This document shows, in pieces, positions 29,580 through 37,852 of a stretch of 64,000 nucleotides of DNA. How positions within the stretch are numbered: position 1 is the first letter of the stretch; every line of letters begins with the position of its first letter. The position numbers and the translations under genes were made by a program. The notes beneath the pieces were generated by a model. The model saw nothing but the letters and a program-made list of their open reading frames with translations. It ran no database searches and was not told where the DNA came from. The stretch is from an uncultured Eubacteriales bacterium. Its GTDB lineage: Bacteria; Bacillota; Clostridia; Lachnospirales; Lachnospiraceae. The stretch is from the NCBI GenBank assembly GCA_900314885.1, contig OMWY01000001.1:248001-312000 (forward strand), written 5' to 3'.

Positions 29580-31337
29580 ATGATAAAAACTCTCGGCGCA
29601 TTTATCGGGAAGTATAAGAAATCATCTATACTTACACCGATATTTGCGGCGCTTGAGGTCGTCATGGAAATGTTGATCCCTTATCTTACGGCATTCATCA
29701 TAGATGACGGCATCAAGTCAGGCAACATGGGAAATGTTGTGAAATACGGCATTGCCATGCTTATTATCGCATGCGCGAGTCTTTATTTCGGTGTACAGTC
29801 GGGATTTTTCGCTTCCGATGCGTCAGCCGGCTTTGCCGCAAATTTACGAAAAGGTATGTTTGATAAGATTCAGACATACTCTTTTTCAAATATCGATAAA
29901 TTTTCTACGGCAGGTCTTGTAACGAGGCTTACGACTGATGTAACGAATATACAGAACGCTTACCAGATGATTATAAGAATCTGTGTGCGCGCCCCGTTTA
30001 CCCTTATCGCGGCGATGATAATGTCATTTATTCTTTCGCCGGAGCTCGCCAGCATTTTCTTGATTGTAATCATTGTACTCGCTGTCATTCTCTTTATGCT
30101 GATCAGGGCAACCATGAAGATATTCGACAGTGTATTTAAGAAGTACGACGCCTTGAACGCGAGCGTTCAGGAAAATGTATCGGCTATCAGGGTTGTCAAG
30201 GCCTATGTCCGTGAGGACTATGAAAATGAAAAATTCGGCAAGGCAGCGGGAGCGCTCTATAAGCTTTTCGTTAAGGCAGAGACCCTTATCGCCATCAATA
30301 ACCCTGTCATGATGGCTTCCATTTACGGCAGCATGCTCCTCATTTCTTACGTGGGAGCTAATCTTATAGTGGCCGGGAACCTCACGACGGGCGAGCTTAC
30401 AAGCTTCTATACATATATCATGAACATAATGATGTCGCTCATGATGATTTCTATGCTCTTTGTAATGATTACAATGAGTGTGGCGAGCGCGAAGCGTATC
30501 TGTGAGGTTTTAAATGAGGTTCCTGATATAGCTGAACCGGAGAATGCTGTAAATGAAGTTAAGGATGGCAGTATTGATTTTGACCATGTAAACTTCGCCT
30601 ATAAGAAGGGCAGCGGGGAGTATGTCCTTAAGGATATAGACCTTCATATTAAGTCCGGTGAAACAATCGGTATTATCGGCGGTACCGGTTCCGCGAAGTC
30701 AAGCCTTGTTAATCTCATAAGCCGACTCTATGATGTGAGCGAGGGCTCGGTTAAGGTTGGCGGCGTAGACGTTAGAGACTATGACTTAAAGCTCCTTCGC
30801 GACAGCGTTTCGGTTGTCCTTCAGAAGAATGTCCTATTCACGGGAACCATCTATGACAACCTCCGCTGGGGCAACGAGAACGCCACGGATGAGGAATGTG
30901 AAAACGCGGCTAAGCTTGCCTGTGCCGACGAGTTCATAGACCGTTTCCCTGACGGCTATAACACCAAGATTGAGCGAGGCGGCGCAAACGTCTCCGGAGG
31001 TCAGAAGCAGAGACTCTGTATCGCAAGAGCCCTTCTTAAGTCTCCTAAGGTTCTTATCATGGATGACTCCACAAGCGCTGTGGATACGGCAACCGACGCT
31101 AAGATCAGAAGCGCCATGAAGACAGCGATTCCGGGCACAACCAAGATAATTATCGCCCAGCGTATTTCTTCCGTTAAGGACGCTGACAGGATCATTGTCA
31201 TGGATAACGGAATGATAAACGGCTTCGATACTCATGAGAATCTCATGAAGAATAACGATATCTACCGCGAAGTAGTTGAAATGCAGAGCGAAGGCGGCGG
31301 AGATTTCGATAAGCCGGGGGAAGGAGGTAACGCATAA
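29580..31337 (+). CDS. Heterodimeric ABC exporter, subunit with degenerate ATP site
   Basis: This 585-aa protein has six membrane helices (residues 15-300) and an ATPase domain with a variant Walker A, GGTGSAKSS, signature VSGGQKQRLCIARAL, and Walker B LIMDDSTSAVD. The catalytic Glu after Walker B is Asp, as in the noncanonical half of exporters such as BmrCD and TM287/288. GGAGGT precedes the ATG. Its stop overlaps the next gene by one base (TAATG), so the two halves are made together. The substrates are unknown; multidrug or lipid export is typical. Confidence 0.9.
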   Translation: MIKTLGAFIGKYKKSSILTPIFAALEVVMEMLIPYLTAFIIDDGIKSGNMGNVVKYGIAMLIIACASLYFGVQSGFFASDASAGFAANLRKGMFDKIQTYSFSNIDKFSTAGLVTRLTTDVTNIQNAYQMIIRICVRAPFTLIAAMIMSFILSPELASIFLIVIIVLAVILFMLIRATMKIFDSVFKKYDALNASVQENVSAIRVVKAYVREDYENEKFGKAAGALYKLFVKAETLIAINNPVMMASIYGSMLLISYVGANLIVAGNLTTGELTSFYTYIMNIMMSLMMISMLFVMITMSVASAKRICEVLNEVPDIAEPENAVNEVKDGSIDFDHVNFAYKKGSGEYVLKDIDLHIKSGETIGIIGGTGSAKSSLVNLISRLYDVSEGSVKVGGVDVRDYDLKLLRDSVSVVLQKNVLFTGTIYDNLRWGNENATDEECENAAKLACADEFIDRFPDGYNTKIERGGANVSGGQKQRLCIARALLKSPKVLIMDDSTSAVDTATDAKIRSAMKTAIPGTTKIIIAQRISSVKDADRIIVMDNGMINGFDTHENLMKNNDIYREVVEMQSEGGGDFDKPGEGGNA

Positions 31338-33250
31338 TGCCAGGACCAGGACCAAGAGGACCAAGGGCACGCGGACCCCGTCCTAAGGTAGATAACGCGG
31401 GAGCTATTTTTAAGAGAATCTTAGGAATGCTCTTTAAAAATTATCCGATTCAGATAATACTTGTGATAGCCTGTCTTTTTGCGTCGGCGCTTGTGCAGGT
31501 TCAGGGAACCATGTTCATAGGAACCCTCATAGATGACTATATAGAGCCTATGATAGGGCAGTCGAATCCTGATTTCGGCCCCCTTCTTACGGCTATAGTG
31601 AAGATCTGTGGAATATTCGCAATCGGCCTTGTTGCCGGATTTTTCCAGAACTTTATCATGGCCTACGTAGGTCAGGGCATGATGAAGAAAATAAGGTGCG
31701 AGCTCTTCGAGCACATGGAATCGCTCCCTATAAGCTATTTTGATACCCACAGCCATGGCGATATCATGTCTATTTACACGAATGATACCGATACCTTAAG
31801 GCAGCTTATAGGTCAGGCTCTTCCGCAGATTATTTCAAGCTTAATAACCCTTATAAGCGTATTTGTAAGCATGCTTGTGCTTTCGATTCCTCTTACGCTT
31901 GTGACACTTGTGATGGTGGCGATAATCATGTTCGGGTCCGGAAAGCTTGCGAAGAAGTCCGGAGAATACTTCGTGAAGCAGCAGAATGATCTCGGCGCCG
32001 TGAACGGCTTCATAGAGGAAATGATGGACGGCCAGAAGGTTGTCAAGGTATTTAACCATGAGGAAGAAAATAAGGAGGAATTTGCCCGCTTAAATGAGGA
32101 ACTGCGAAACTCTGCCTATAACGCTAATAAGATCGCGAACATCATGGGGCCGGTAAATAACAACTTAGGTCACGTAAGCTACGTCCTCTGCGCAATAGTC
32201 GGAGCTGCTCTCCAGATTTTCGGCGTGACAGGTCTTACCATAGGAAAGCTTGTGTCATTCCTTACATTTAACAGGAATTTCAATATGCCAATAAGCCAGG
32301 TATCACAACAGTTCAACTCCATCATTATGGCCCTTGCCGGAGCTGACCGTATCTTTAAGCTCATGGATGAGAAGCCAGAAGTAGATGATGGCTACGTTAA
32401 GCTTGTAAACGCTAAGCTTGACGAAAACGGCAATGTAACGGAGACGACAGAACGTACCGAGCAGTGGGCCTGGAAGCATCCTCACCAGGCGGACGGAACT
32501 GTTACCTATACTCCGCTTAAGGGCGATGTCGAATTTAACGGTGTAGATTTCGGTTATGTTCCCGAGAAAATGGTCCTCCATGACATAAGGCTTTTTGCTC
32601 ACGCCGGTGAGAAGATAGCCTTTGTAGGAAGTACCGGCGCCGGGAAGACCACTATTACGAACCTTATTAACAGGTTTTACGATATCCAGGATGGAAAGAT
32701 CCGCTACGACGGAATCAACGTAAATAAGATAAAGAAGGCTGATTTAAGGCGGTCTCTTGGTATAGTTTTGCAGGATACCCACCTTTTCTCCGGTACCGTA
32801 ATGGAAAATATCCGCTACGGACGGCTTGACGCGACTGACGATGAATGTAAGGAAGCAGCTAAGCTTGCTAATGCTGATGGCTTCATAAGGCGTCTTCCGG
32901 ACGGATACAATACCTATATTACCGGTGATGGCGGCTCTCTTTCTCAGGGCCAGAGGCAGCTTCTTGCTATTGCGAGGGCAGCTGTCGCAGACCCTCCTGT
33001 ACTTATCCTTGACGAGGCTACAAGCTCAATCGATACCCGTACTGAGAAGCTTGTCCAGGCAGGTATGGACAGCCTTATGAAGGGCAGGACGTCATTTGTT
33101 ATTGCCCACAGGCTTTCAACCGTAAGGAACGCCGACAAGATAATTGTTCTCGAGCAGGGAAGAATTATTGAGGAAGGTTCTCATGATGAGCTTATAGAGA
33201 AAAAAGGAAAATATTACCAGCTCTATACAGGTAACTTCGAAGAGAACTAA
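31337..33250 (+). CDS. Heterodimeric ABC exporter, subunit with consensus ATP site
   Basis: This 637-aa partner has six helices and an ATPase domain with Walker A GSTGAGKTT, signature LSQGQRQLLAIARA and Walker B LILDEATSSID with the catalytic Glu. A loop of about 35 residues (near 370-400) inserted before the ATPase domain is typical of the larger half. The N-terminus MPGPGPRGPRARGPRPK is rich in Gly, Pro and Arg and is probably cytoplasmic and disordered. It ends 30 bases before a bidirectional terminator. Confidence 0.9.
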   Translation: MPGPGPRGPRARGPRPKVDNAGAIFKRILGMLFKNYPIQIILVIACLFASALVQVQGTMFIGTLIDDYIEPMIGQSNPDFGPLLTAIVKICGIFAIGLVAGFFQNFIMAYVGQGMMKKIRCELFEHMESLPISYFDTHSHGDIMSIYTNDTDTLRQLIGQALPQIISSLITLISVFVSMLVLSIPLTLVTLVMVAIIMFGSGKLAKKSGEYFVKQQNDLGAVNGFIEEMMDGQKVVKVFNHEEENKEEFARLNEELRNSAYNANKIANIMGPVNNNLGHVSYVLCAIVGAALQIFGVTGLTIGKLVSFLTFNRNFNMPISQVSQQFNSIIMALAGADRIFKLMDEKPEVDDGYVKLVNAKLDENGNVTETTERTEQWAWKHPHQADGTVTYTPLKGDVEFNGVDFGYVPEKMVLHDIRLFAHAGEKIAFVGSTGAGKTTITNLINRFYDIQDGKIRYDGINVNKIKKADLRRSLGIVLQDTHLFSGTVMENIRYGRLDATDDECKEAAKLANADGFIRRLPDGYNTYITGDGGSLSQGQRQLLAIARAAVADPPVLILDEATSSIDTRTEKLVQAGMDSLMKGRTSFVIAHRLSTVRNADKIIVLEQGRIIEEGSHDELIEKKGKYYQLYTGNFEEN

Positions 33251-33280
33251 GGCACATCTGATTGATAGAACAATAAAAAA

Positions 33281-33303
33281 GCGGAAGGATCAGCTCCTTC
33301 CGC
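33281..33303. terminator. Bidirectional terminator
   Basis: GCGGAAGGA pairs with TCCTTCCGC around a 5-base loop, with A-rich and T-rich flanks. It serves the exporter genes and the convergent kinase gene, whose last codons form one arm. Confidence 0.85.
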
Positions 33304-34648
33304 TTCTTTTGTTTTGTCCTCGACGTTCTGTCTTAACGAGACGGTCATCGGAATTACCGATGCCGCGCCGTTCAAATGATGTGAATGTTACCCTGAATGT
33401 GGTTCCATCCTTTGCGTTACTGGTAACCTTCATTACGGCCTTATGCTGGTCGACTATGTTCTTTGCGATTGAGAGGCCAAGCCCGAAACCACCTGATTTT
33501 CCGTTTCTTGACTCATCAACTCTGTAGAAACGTTCAAAGAGGTGGTCTATCTTATCGGGAGGAATCGCTTCACCCGTATTATTTACGGCGATAATTGTCT
33601 TGTCCTGGGCCTGATATGCCTTAACGCTAACCATACCGTTGTCTCCGGCATATTTAAGAGCATTATCAATTAATATGGAAAATAATCGTCTTAAGGTAGT
33701 TTCATCTCCGCTGATACATAGTTCGTCCTCTATTTCACTTGCAATTGTCACACCGTTTTCAAAGGCGAGCGACTCGAACGGTAGGTAGACCTCATAGAGG
33801 AGGTCGGTTAAATCAAGTGGCACTGACTTTGGCGCTTCACGCAGCTGATCGGTTTTTGCGAGATAGAGCATATCCTGAATCAGGTCCTTCATCTTACCGG
33901 ATTCTTCGTCTATATAGTCTATCCATTTTCCTTCCTCTGCTATGGTTTTATCAGGGTGAGCCTTCAGAATATCTATATTTGCCTTTATTACGGTTAGCGG
34001 GGTCTTAAGCTCGTGGGAGGCATCTGCCGTGAACTGCTTTTGTCGTGTCAGGGATTCCTCGAGAGGCTTTGTAACCCAGTTTGCCTCGAAACTAGCTATA
34101 GTTCCTATAATAAGAGTTGTGAATATACCGACTAAAATCATTATTATGTTGAAAAACCTGATGTAACTCTTAAGGGCTGACATATCATAAAAGGCGATAC
34201 GGTAGCCTCCATATGCGAGACCGGTCAATGCGTACTTTATTCGCCCATCTGATACTTTACCACCAGGCAGTCCTTCACTGATACATTTATCCGCCAGGTC
34301 TGTAAGGTCTGTTCTTGAGATGGAATAGCTTCCCGTGAATGCCTTGGTTATCTTGCCTTCTTTGTTCGTCTCTACCTCAAAAATGAAATGCTTAATTGAA
34401 TCTGAGATGTCGGACTCGTTCGACAGCCTGTAGTGGACCGGAGCCCAGTCCTTGTCATCGCTGGAGCCAAGACAGGAAGCCAGGGCATCATCTACTTTAC
34501 CCATATAGCTTGTCTCTATGGCGATAATGGAGAAAACATAAATGCATACAACAATAGCGACCGCCGAGATTATCTGAACTAAGATGAATCTCTCCTTGAG
34601 CGGCCGCAGTGTATCGCTGTTTGTCTTGGAAACGTTATTATTCGACAT
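33290..34648 (-). CDS. Sensor histidine kinase
   Basis: This 452-aa kinase has two membrane helices (about 22-44 and 170-192) enclosing an extracytoplasmic domain of about 125 residues. The HisKA motif ASHELKTPLTVIKAN and ATPase boxes DNALKYAGDNG, VNNTGEAIP and GFGLGLSIA follow. It is the classic partner of the OmpR-type regulator whose gene overlaps its start by 11 bases. The signal is unknown. Its C-terminal codons form part of the terminator shared with the ABC exporter. Confidence 0.92.
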   Translation of the reverse strand: MSNNNVSKTNSDTLRPLKERFILVQIISAVAIVVCIYVFSIIAIETSYMGKVDDALASCLGSSDDKDWAPVHYRLSNESDISDSIKHFIFEVETNKEGKITKAFTGSYSISRTDLTDLADKCISEGLPGGKVSDGRIKYALTGLAYGGYRIAFYDMSALKSYIRFFNIIMILVGIFTTLIIGTIASFEANWVTKPLEESLTRQKQFTADASHELKTPLTVIKANIDILKAHPDKTIAEEGKWIDYIDEESGKMKDLIQDMLYLAKTDQLREAPKSVPLDLTDLLYEVYLPFESLAFENGVTIASEIEDELCISGDETTLRRLFSILIDNALKYAGDNGMVSVKAYQAQDKTIIAVNNTGEAIPPDKIDHLFERFYRVDESRNGKSGGFGLGLSIAKNIVDQHKAVMKVTSNAKDGTTFRVTFTSFERRGIGNSDDRLVKTERRGQNKRSGRS

Positions 34649-35318
34649 ATCCTAATGTATAACCGATCTTACGGATGGTCTGAATGCAAATGCGGGTTCT
34701 TAAGAAAAGCAGCTTCTTTCTTAAAAATGAGATGTAAACCTCTACATTGTTACCGTCAATACCAATTTCACCGCCCCAGACCTTATCTATAAGCTGTTCC
34801 TTGGAAATGGTAGCGGTCGGATCCGTAAGGAGGAGTCTCATAATCTCGAATTCCTTCTTACCAAGAGTTACCCTTCTTCCGTTACATGAGAGAACAAATT
34901 TCACGAGGTCAAGTGAAAGGTCGCCATAGTGTAAAATGTCGATTGAGAGCGGAGTCTGACGCCTGGTGAGAGCACGCACGCGGGCAAGGAGCTCCTCAGG
35001 CTGGAATGGCTTTGTGAGGTAGTCATCAGCGCCGGCGTCAAGTCCCTGAACCTTACTTTCTACGCCGTCACGGGCAGTAAGTATGAGGACAGGAATATTT
35101 ATATTCTTGCCGCGGACAGTCTTAAGGACTTCAATTCCGTCCATCTTAGGAATCATGAGGTCAAGAATAACAGCGTCATAACCCTTAGGCGCGCCCTCGA
35201 TTGCCTTAAGCGCAGCCTCGCCGTCGTAGACAGCCTCAGTGTTGTAGCCCTGGTCCTCAAGGAGCTGTGTGAGTGCTTCGGAAAGGTTCTCTTCATCTTC
35301 AACAACTAATATTTTCAT
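34638..35318 (-). CDS. OmpR-family response regulator
   Basis: This 226-aa regulator has a receiver domain (VVEDEENL, phospho-acceptor in VILDLMIPKMDG, conserved Thr in LILTARD, Lys in YLTKPFQ) and a winged-helix DNA-binding domain (about 130-223). I take the ATG at 35318, which gives the standard MKILVVEDEE start, although the ribosome binding site is weak; an ATG at 35342 is the alternative. It is first in the operon with the kinase. Confidence 0.92.
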   Translation of the reverse strand: MKILVVEDEENLSEALTQLLEDQGYNTEAVYDGEAALKAIEGAPKGYDAVILDLMIPKMDGIEVLKTVRGKNINIPVLILTARDGVESKVQGLDAGADDYLTKPFQPEELLARVRALTRRQTPLSIDILHYGDLSLDLVKFVLSCNGRRVTLGKKEFEIMRLLLTDPTATISKEQLIDKVWGGEIGIDGNNVEVYISFLRKKLLFLRTRICIQTIRKIGYTLGYVE

Positions 35319-35380
35319 TGTATATCTCTCGCTTTCTAACATGTTTTTACATTGTTTAAGTTTAGTGTCTGCTGTACTCT

Positions 35381-35409
35381 ATCTTATAATATTTTAAGGT
35401 ATATGTCAA
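35381..35409 (-). promoter_or_regulatory. Promoter of the two-component operon
   Basis: On the minus strand TTGACA (35404-35409) and TAAGAT (35381-35386) are 17 bases apart. Confidence 0.55.
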
Positions 35410-35505
35410 CACCTAAAGCATACTTATTTGGTATAGTATCAGAAAAAAATCTCCGGTTATATTATAGTATGAACTATTAGTATATTTGGTTGTTGGCAAA
35501 TTCGA

Positions 35506-35534
35506 TTGACTTTTTTTTGTAAAAAAGTTATTCT
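35506..35534 (+). promoter_or_regulatory. Promoter of the trpD-like gene
   Basis: TTGACT (35506-35511) and TATTCT (35529-35534) are 17 bases apart. Confidence 0.6.
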
Positions 35535-35555
35535 TTAGAAAAAGGGGTGATGACT

Positions 35556-36575
35556 ATGATAGAGAAAGCTATAACAGCGGTGTCAGGTGGCAGGAATCTT
35601 ACCTATTCCGAAGCCACTGACGCCATGAAGGAAATTGTCAACGGTACAGCCACACCGGCTCAGATAGGCGCCTACGTCACCGCTCTCCATATGAAGGGTG
35701 AGACGATCGATGAGCTTGCCGCCTCAGCCGAGGTAATGCGGAGTGAATCCAAGGCCTTTAACGGCAAGGGAGACATACTTGATATAGTCGGAATCGGCGG
35801 TGACGAGATTAATACCTTCAACATTTCAACAGCGGCCATGTTTGTTGTCGCGGCATCCGGCATTACAGTAGCTAAGCATGTCAGCCGAAGCTCCGCCAAG
35901 ACCACAAATTCAGGCGACGTGCTTGTTAAGCTCGGCATTAACCTGAATGTCCCTGCGGCCGTGAGCGAGGAGCTTCTAGCGAATGACGGTCTCTGCTTCC
36001 TCTATGCGAATGAATACCATAAGGCCTTTGAGACAATCAATAAGGTAAAGAATGGTCTTGGCTTCAGAAATATGTTCAACACGCTTGAGGCCCTCTCAAA
36101 TCCGGCCAGGGCTGATATGCAGCTCCTCGGAGTGACCGACCCTGAGCTTCTCGTGAAGATGGCTAAGGTTCTCTCTAAGCTTGGTGTTGTCCGCGGCCTT
36201 GTTGTCTGCGGAAATGATGAGATAGATGAAGTAACTCTGTCAGGCCCTACCTCTGTGTGTGAGATAAGGTACGGTGGCAGATTCGTAACCTACGAGATAA
36301 ATCCTGAGGACTATGGCTTCAGGTTCTGCGAGCTTAAGGACCTCATGGGTGGCACGGTAGACGATAACGCGAAAATACTGACAGATATTCTTACCGGTAA
36401 GGAAAATGGACCTAAGAAGGACGTTGTGGTTTTAAATGCCGGTATGGCTATTTACCTCGGGAAGGATGGTTACGATATGGAACAGTCCTTCGATGAGGCG
36501 AGAGATATCATAGATTCTGGCAAGGCGTACGATAAGCTCGTGAAGTACAGGAATGACACAGCCCTGAAATCGTGA
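35556..36575 (+). CDS. trpD: Anthranilate phosphoribosyltransferase-like protein
   Basis: This 339-aa protein has the TrpD fold: an N-terminal helical domain and a PRPP-binding domain with DIVGIGGDEINTFNIST, and later VTLSGPTSVCEIR. Two signature loops depart from the consensus: GTGGD reads GIGGD, and the usual KHGNR..S..SGSADVL reads KHVSRSSAKTTNSGDVL. It stands alone with its own promoter rather than in a trp operon. AAAGGGG precedes the ATG at 35556. It may be a true TrpD or a relative acting on another substrate; the variant loops make the latter worth testing. Confidence 0.8.
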   Translation: MIEKAITAVSGGRNLTYSEATDAMKEIVNGTATPAQIGAYVTALHMKGETIDELAASAEVMRSESKAFNGKGDILDIVGIGGDEINTFNISTAAMFVVAASGITVAKHVSRSSAKTTNSGDVLVKLGINLNVPAAVSEELLANDGLCFLYANEYHKAFETINKVKNGLGFRNMFNTLEALSNPARADMQLLGVTDPELLVKMAKVLSKLGVVRGLVVCGNDEIDEVTLSGPTSVCEIRYGGRFVTYEINPEDYGFRFCELKDLMGGTVDDNAKILTDILTGKENGPKKDVVVLNAGMAIYLGKDGYDMEQSFDEARDIIDSGKAYDKLVKYRNDTALKS

Positions 36576-36587
36576 TAATTATCGGTT

Positions 36588-36635
36588 AAAATGCACAACG
36601 AGAAGGACATATCATGCCTTTTTCATGTGCATTTT
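36588..36635 (+). terminator. Possible terminator after the trpD-like gene
   Basis: AAAATGCAC pairs with GTGCATTTT across a 30-base loop. The stem is perfect but the loop is long, so the call is tentative. Confidence 0.4.
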
Positions 36636-36676
36636 ACATAAAATTCACATTTTTTTGAAAAATTTGAAAAAAAGGG

Positions 36677-36705
36677 TTGCATTTTCCTTTTGAAGGGTGT
36701 ATAAT
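36677..36705 (+). promoter_or_regulatory. tRNA-Lys promoter
   Basis: TTGCAT (36677-36682) and TATAAT (36700-36705) are 17 bases apart, 68 bases before the tRNA. Confidence 0.7.
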
Positions 36706-36773
36706 CTTATTCGTTCCTTGAAACAAGCGCTTCGGAAAACATTCCGAAAGGAACAAACAATTTCATATTGAAT

Positions 36774-36846
36774 GCGCTATTAGCTCAGTTGGTAGAGCAC
36801 CTGACTCTTAATCAGGGTGTCCAGGGTTCGAGCCCCTGATGGCGCA
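36774..36846 (+). tRNA. tRNA-Lys (CTT)
   Basis: The cloverleaf is complete: acceptor GCGCTAT/ATGGCGC, T8A9, D stem GCTC/GAGC, anticodon stem CCTGA/TCAGG with loop CTCTTAA giving anticodon CTT, and T arm with GGTTCGAGCCCC. The discriminator is A; CCA is not encoded. Confidence 0.95.
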
Positions 36847-37006
36847 TGCAAAGGTCCTTGTTTGACAGGTTAACTGTTGGGTGGGGGCTTTCTTTGTTGT
36901 CTGAGAAGAGGCCCCGCTTGCGAAGACGAAGGATGAGCGAAGCGAATCCCGAAGACTTCTCTTAAAAGAAAGGCAGTTTACTGCCTTTCTTCCGAGAAAG
37001 GAATTT
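36847..37006 (+). other. Intergenic region with structured RNA-like segments
   Basis: Between the tRNA and fabG, GAGAAG at 36902 can pair with CTTCTC near 36956, enclosing CGCTT and GCGAAGCG segments. A second perfect hairpin, AAGAAAGGCAG-TTTA-CTGCCTTTCTT (about 36966-36991), may terminate the tRNA transcript. No open reading frame is convincing. Confidence 0.5.
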
Positions 37007-37744
37007 ATGAAAACAATAATTATTACCGGCGCAGGCCGCGGCATAGGCAAGGCAATCGCCCTTAAGTTCGCAAAGGAAGGCTTCAATGTTACAATTAACT
37101 GCAATCGGTCAGCTGATGAACTTAAGGTGACCGCCGACGAGATAATGAGACTTAATAAGGAATCGGAAGATAATATTCTAACTCTTCAGGGAGACGTCGG
37201 TGACTACAGCTTCGCTGAAGAGCTGGTCGCCAGAACCATAGAGAAATTCGGCAGAGTCGACGCTCTTGTTAATAACGCAGGCATTTCCTATATAGGTCTC
37301 CTTACCGATATGACAGGTGAAGATTGGAATCATGTCTTAACCACAAATCTCACAAGCATCTTCAATATGAGTAAATTTGCGGCGAGAGATATGCTACATT
37401 ACCACGATGGCAGGATACTTAATATCTCGTCCATGTGGGGAAATGTCGGCGCTTCTATGGAAGTAGCCTACAGTGCGTCTAAGGGAGGCGTCAATTCATT
37501 TACAAGGGCCTTAGCAAAGGAGCTTGCTCCAAGCGGGATTTCTGTAAATGCTATAGCCTGCGGAGTCATTGACACTAAGATGAATGCCTGCTTCACCGAT
37601 GAGGAGAGGACGGCCCTCATAGAGGAAATTCCTTACTGCCGGATGGGTGAGCCTTCGGAGGTTGCTGACCTGGCCTATAATATAATAACAGGTCCGGCTT
37701 ACCTTACGGGGCAGATTATTACAGTGGACGGTGGTATGACCTGA
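37007..37744 (+). CDS. fabG: Short-chain dehydrogenase, FabG-like
   Basis: This 245-aa protein has the Rossmann motif TGAGRGIG, the NNAG segment, catalytic Ser in NISSMWG and the YSASK motif, and the GGxT C-terminal end. Its pattern is that of 3-oxoacyl-ACP reductase, reducing beta-ketoacyl-ACP with NADPH, but it stands alone rather than in a fab cluster, so it could act on another ketone. GAGAAAGGA precedes the ATG. Confidence 0.82.
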   Translation: MKTIIITGAGRGIGKAIALKFAKEGFNVTINCNRSADELKVTADEIMRLNKESEDNILTLQGDVGDYSFAEELVARTIEKFGRVDALVNNAGISYIGLLTDMTGEDWNHVLTTNLTSIFNMSKFAARDMLHYHDGRILNISSMWGNVGASMEVAYSASKGGVNSFTRALAKELAPSGISVNAIACGVIDTKMNACFTDEERTALIEEIPYCRMGEPSEVADLAYNIITGPAYLTGQIITVDGGMT

Positions 37745-37782
37745 ATAGTAACGTTTACTTCCCTTAATGTTTCTTAATTGGC

Positions 37783-37811
37783 TTGCAAAATATTTATTTA
37801 TACCTTATACT
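37783..37811 (+). promoter_or_regulatory. Promoter of the Ig-like protein gene
   Basis: TTGCAA (37783-37788) and TATACT (37806-37811) are 17 bases apart. Confidence 0.6.
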
Positions 37812-37852
37812 TGTAGAAGCACTATATAAAACTATAAGGAGAAGCTTTATTC

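Noticed and set aside
29580..31337. Walker A GGTGSAKSS and Asp in place of Glu as signs of a broken ATPase
   Set aside because: The noncanonical half of heterodimeric exporters normally shows these changes, and the partner has a complete site.
36773..36847. Alternative tRNA-Lys ends shifted by one base
   Set aside because: Shifting gives a T discriminator and breaks the two-base U8-A9 spacing before the D stem.
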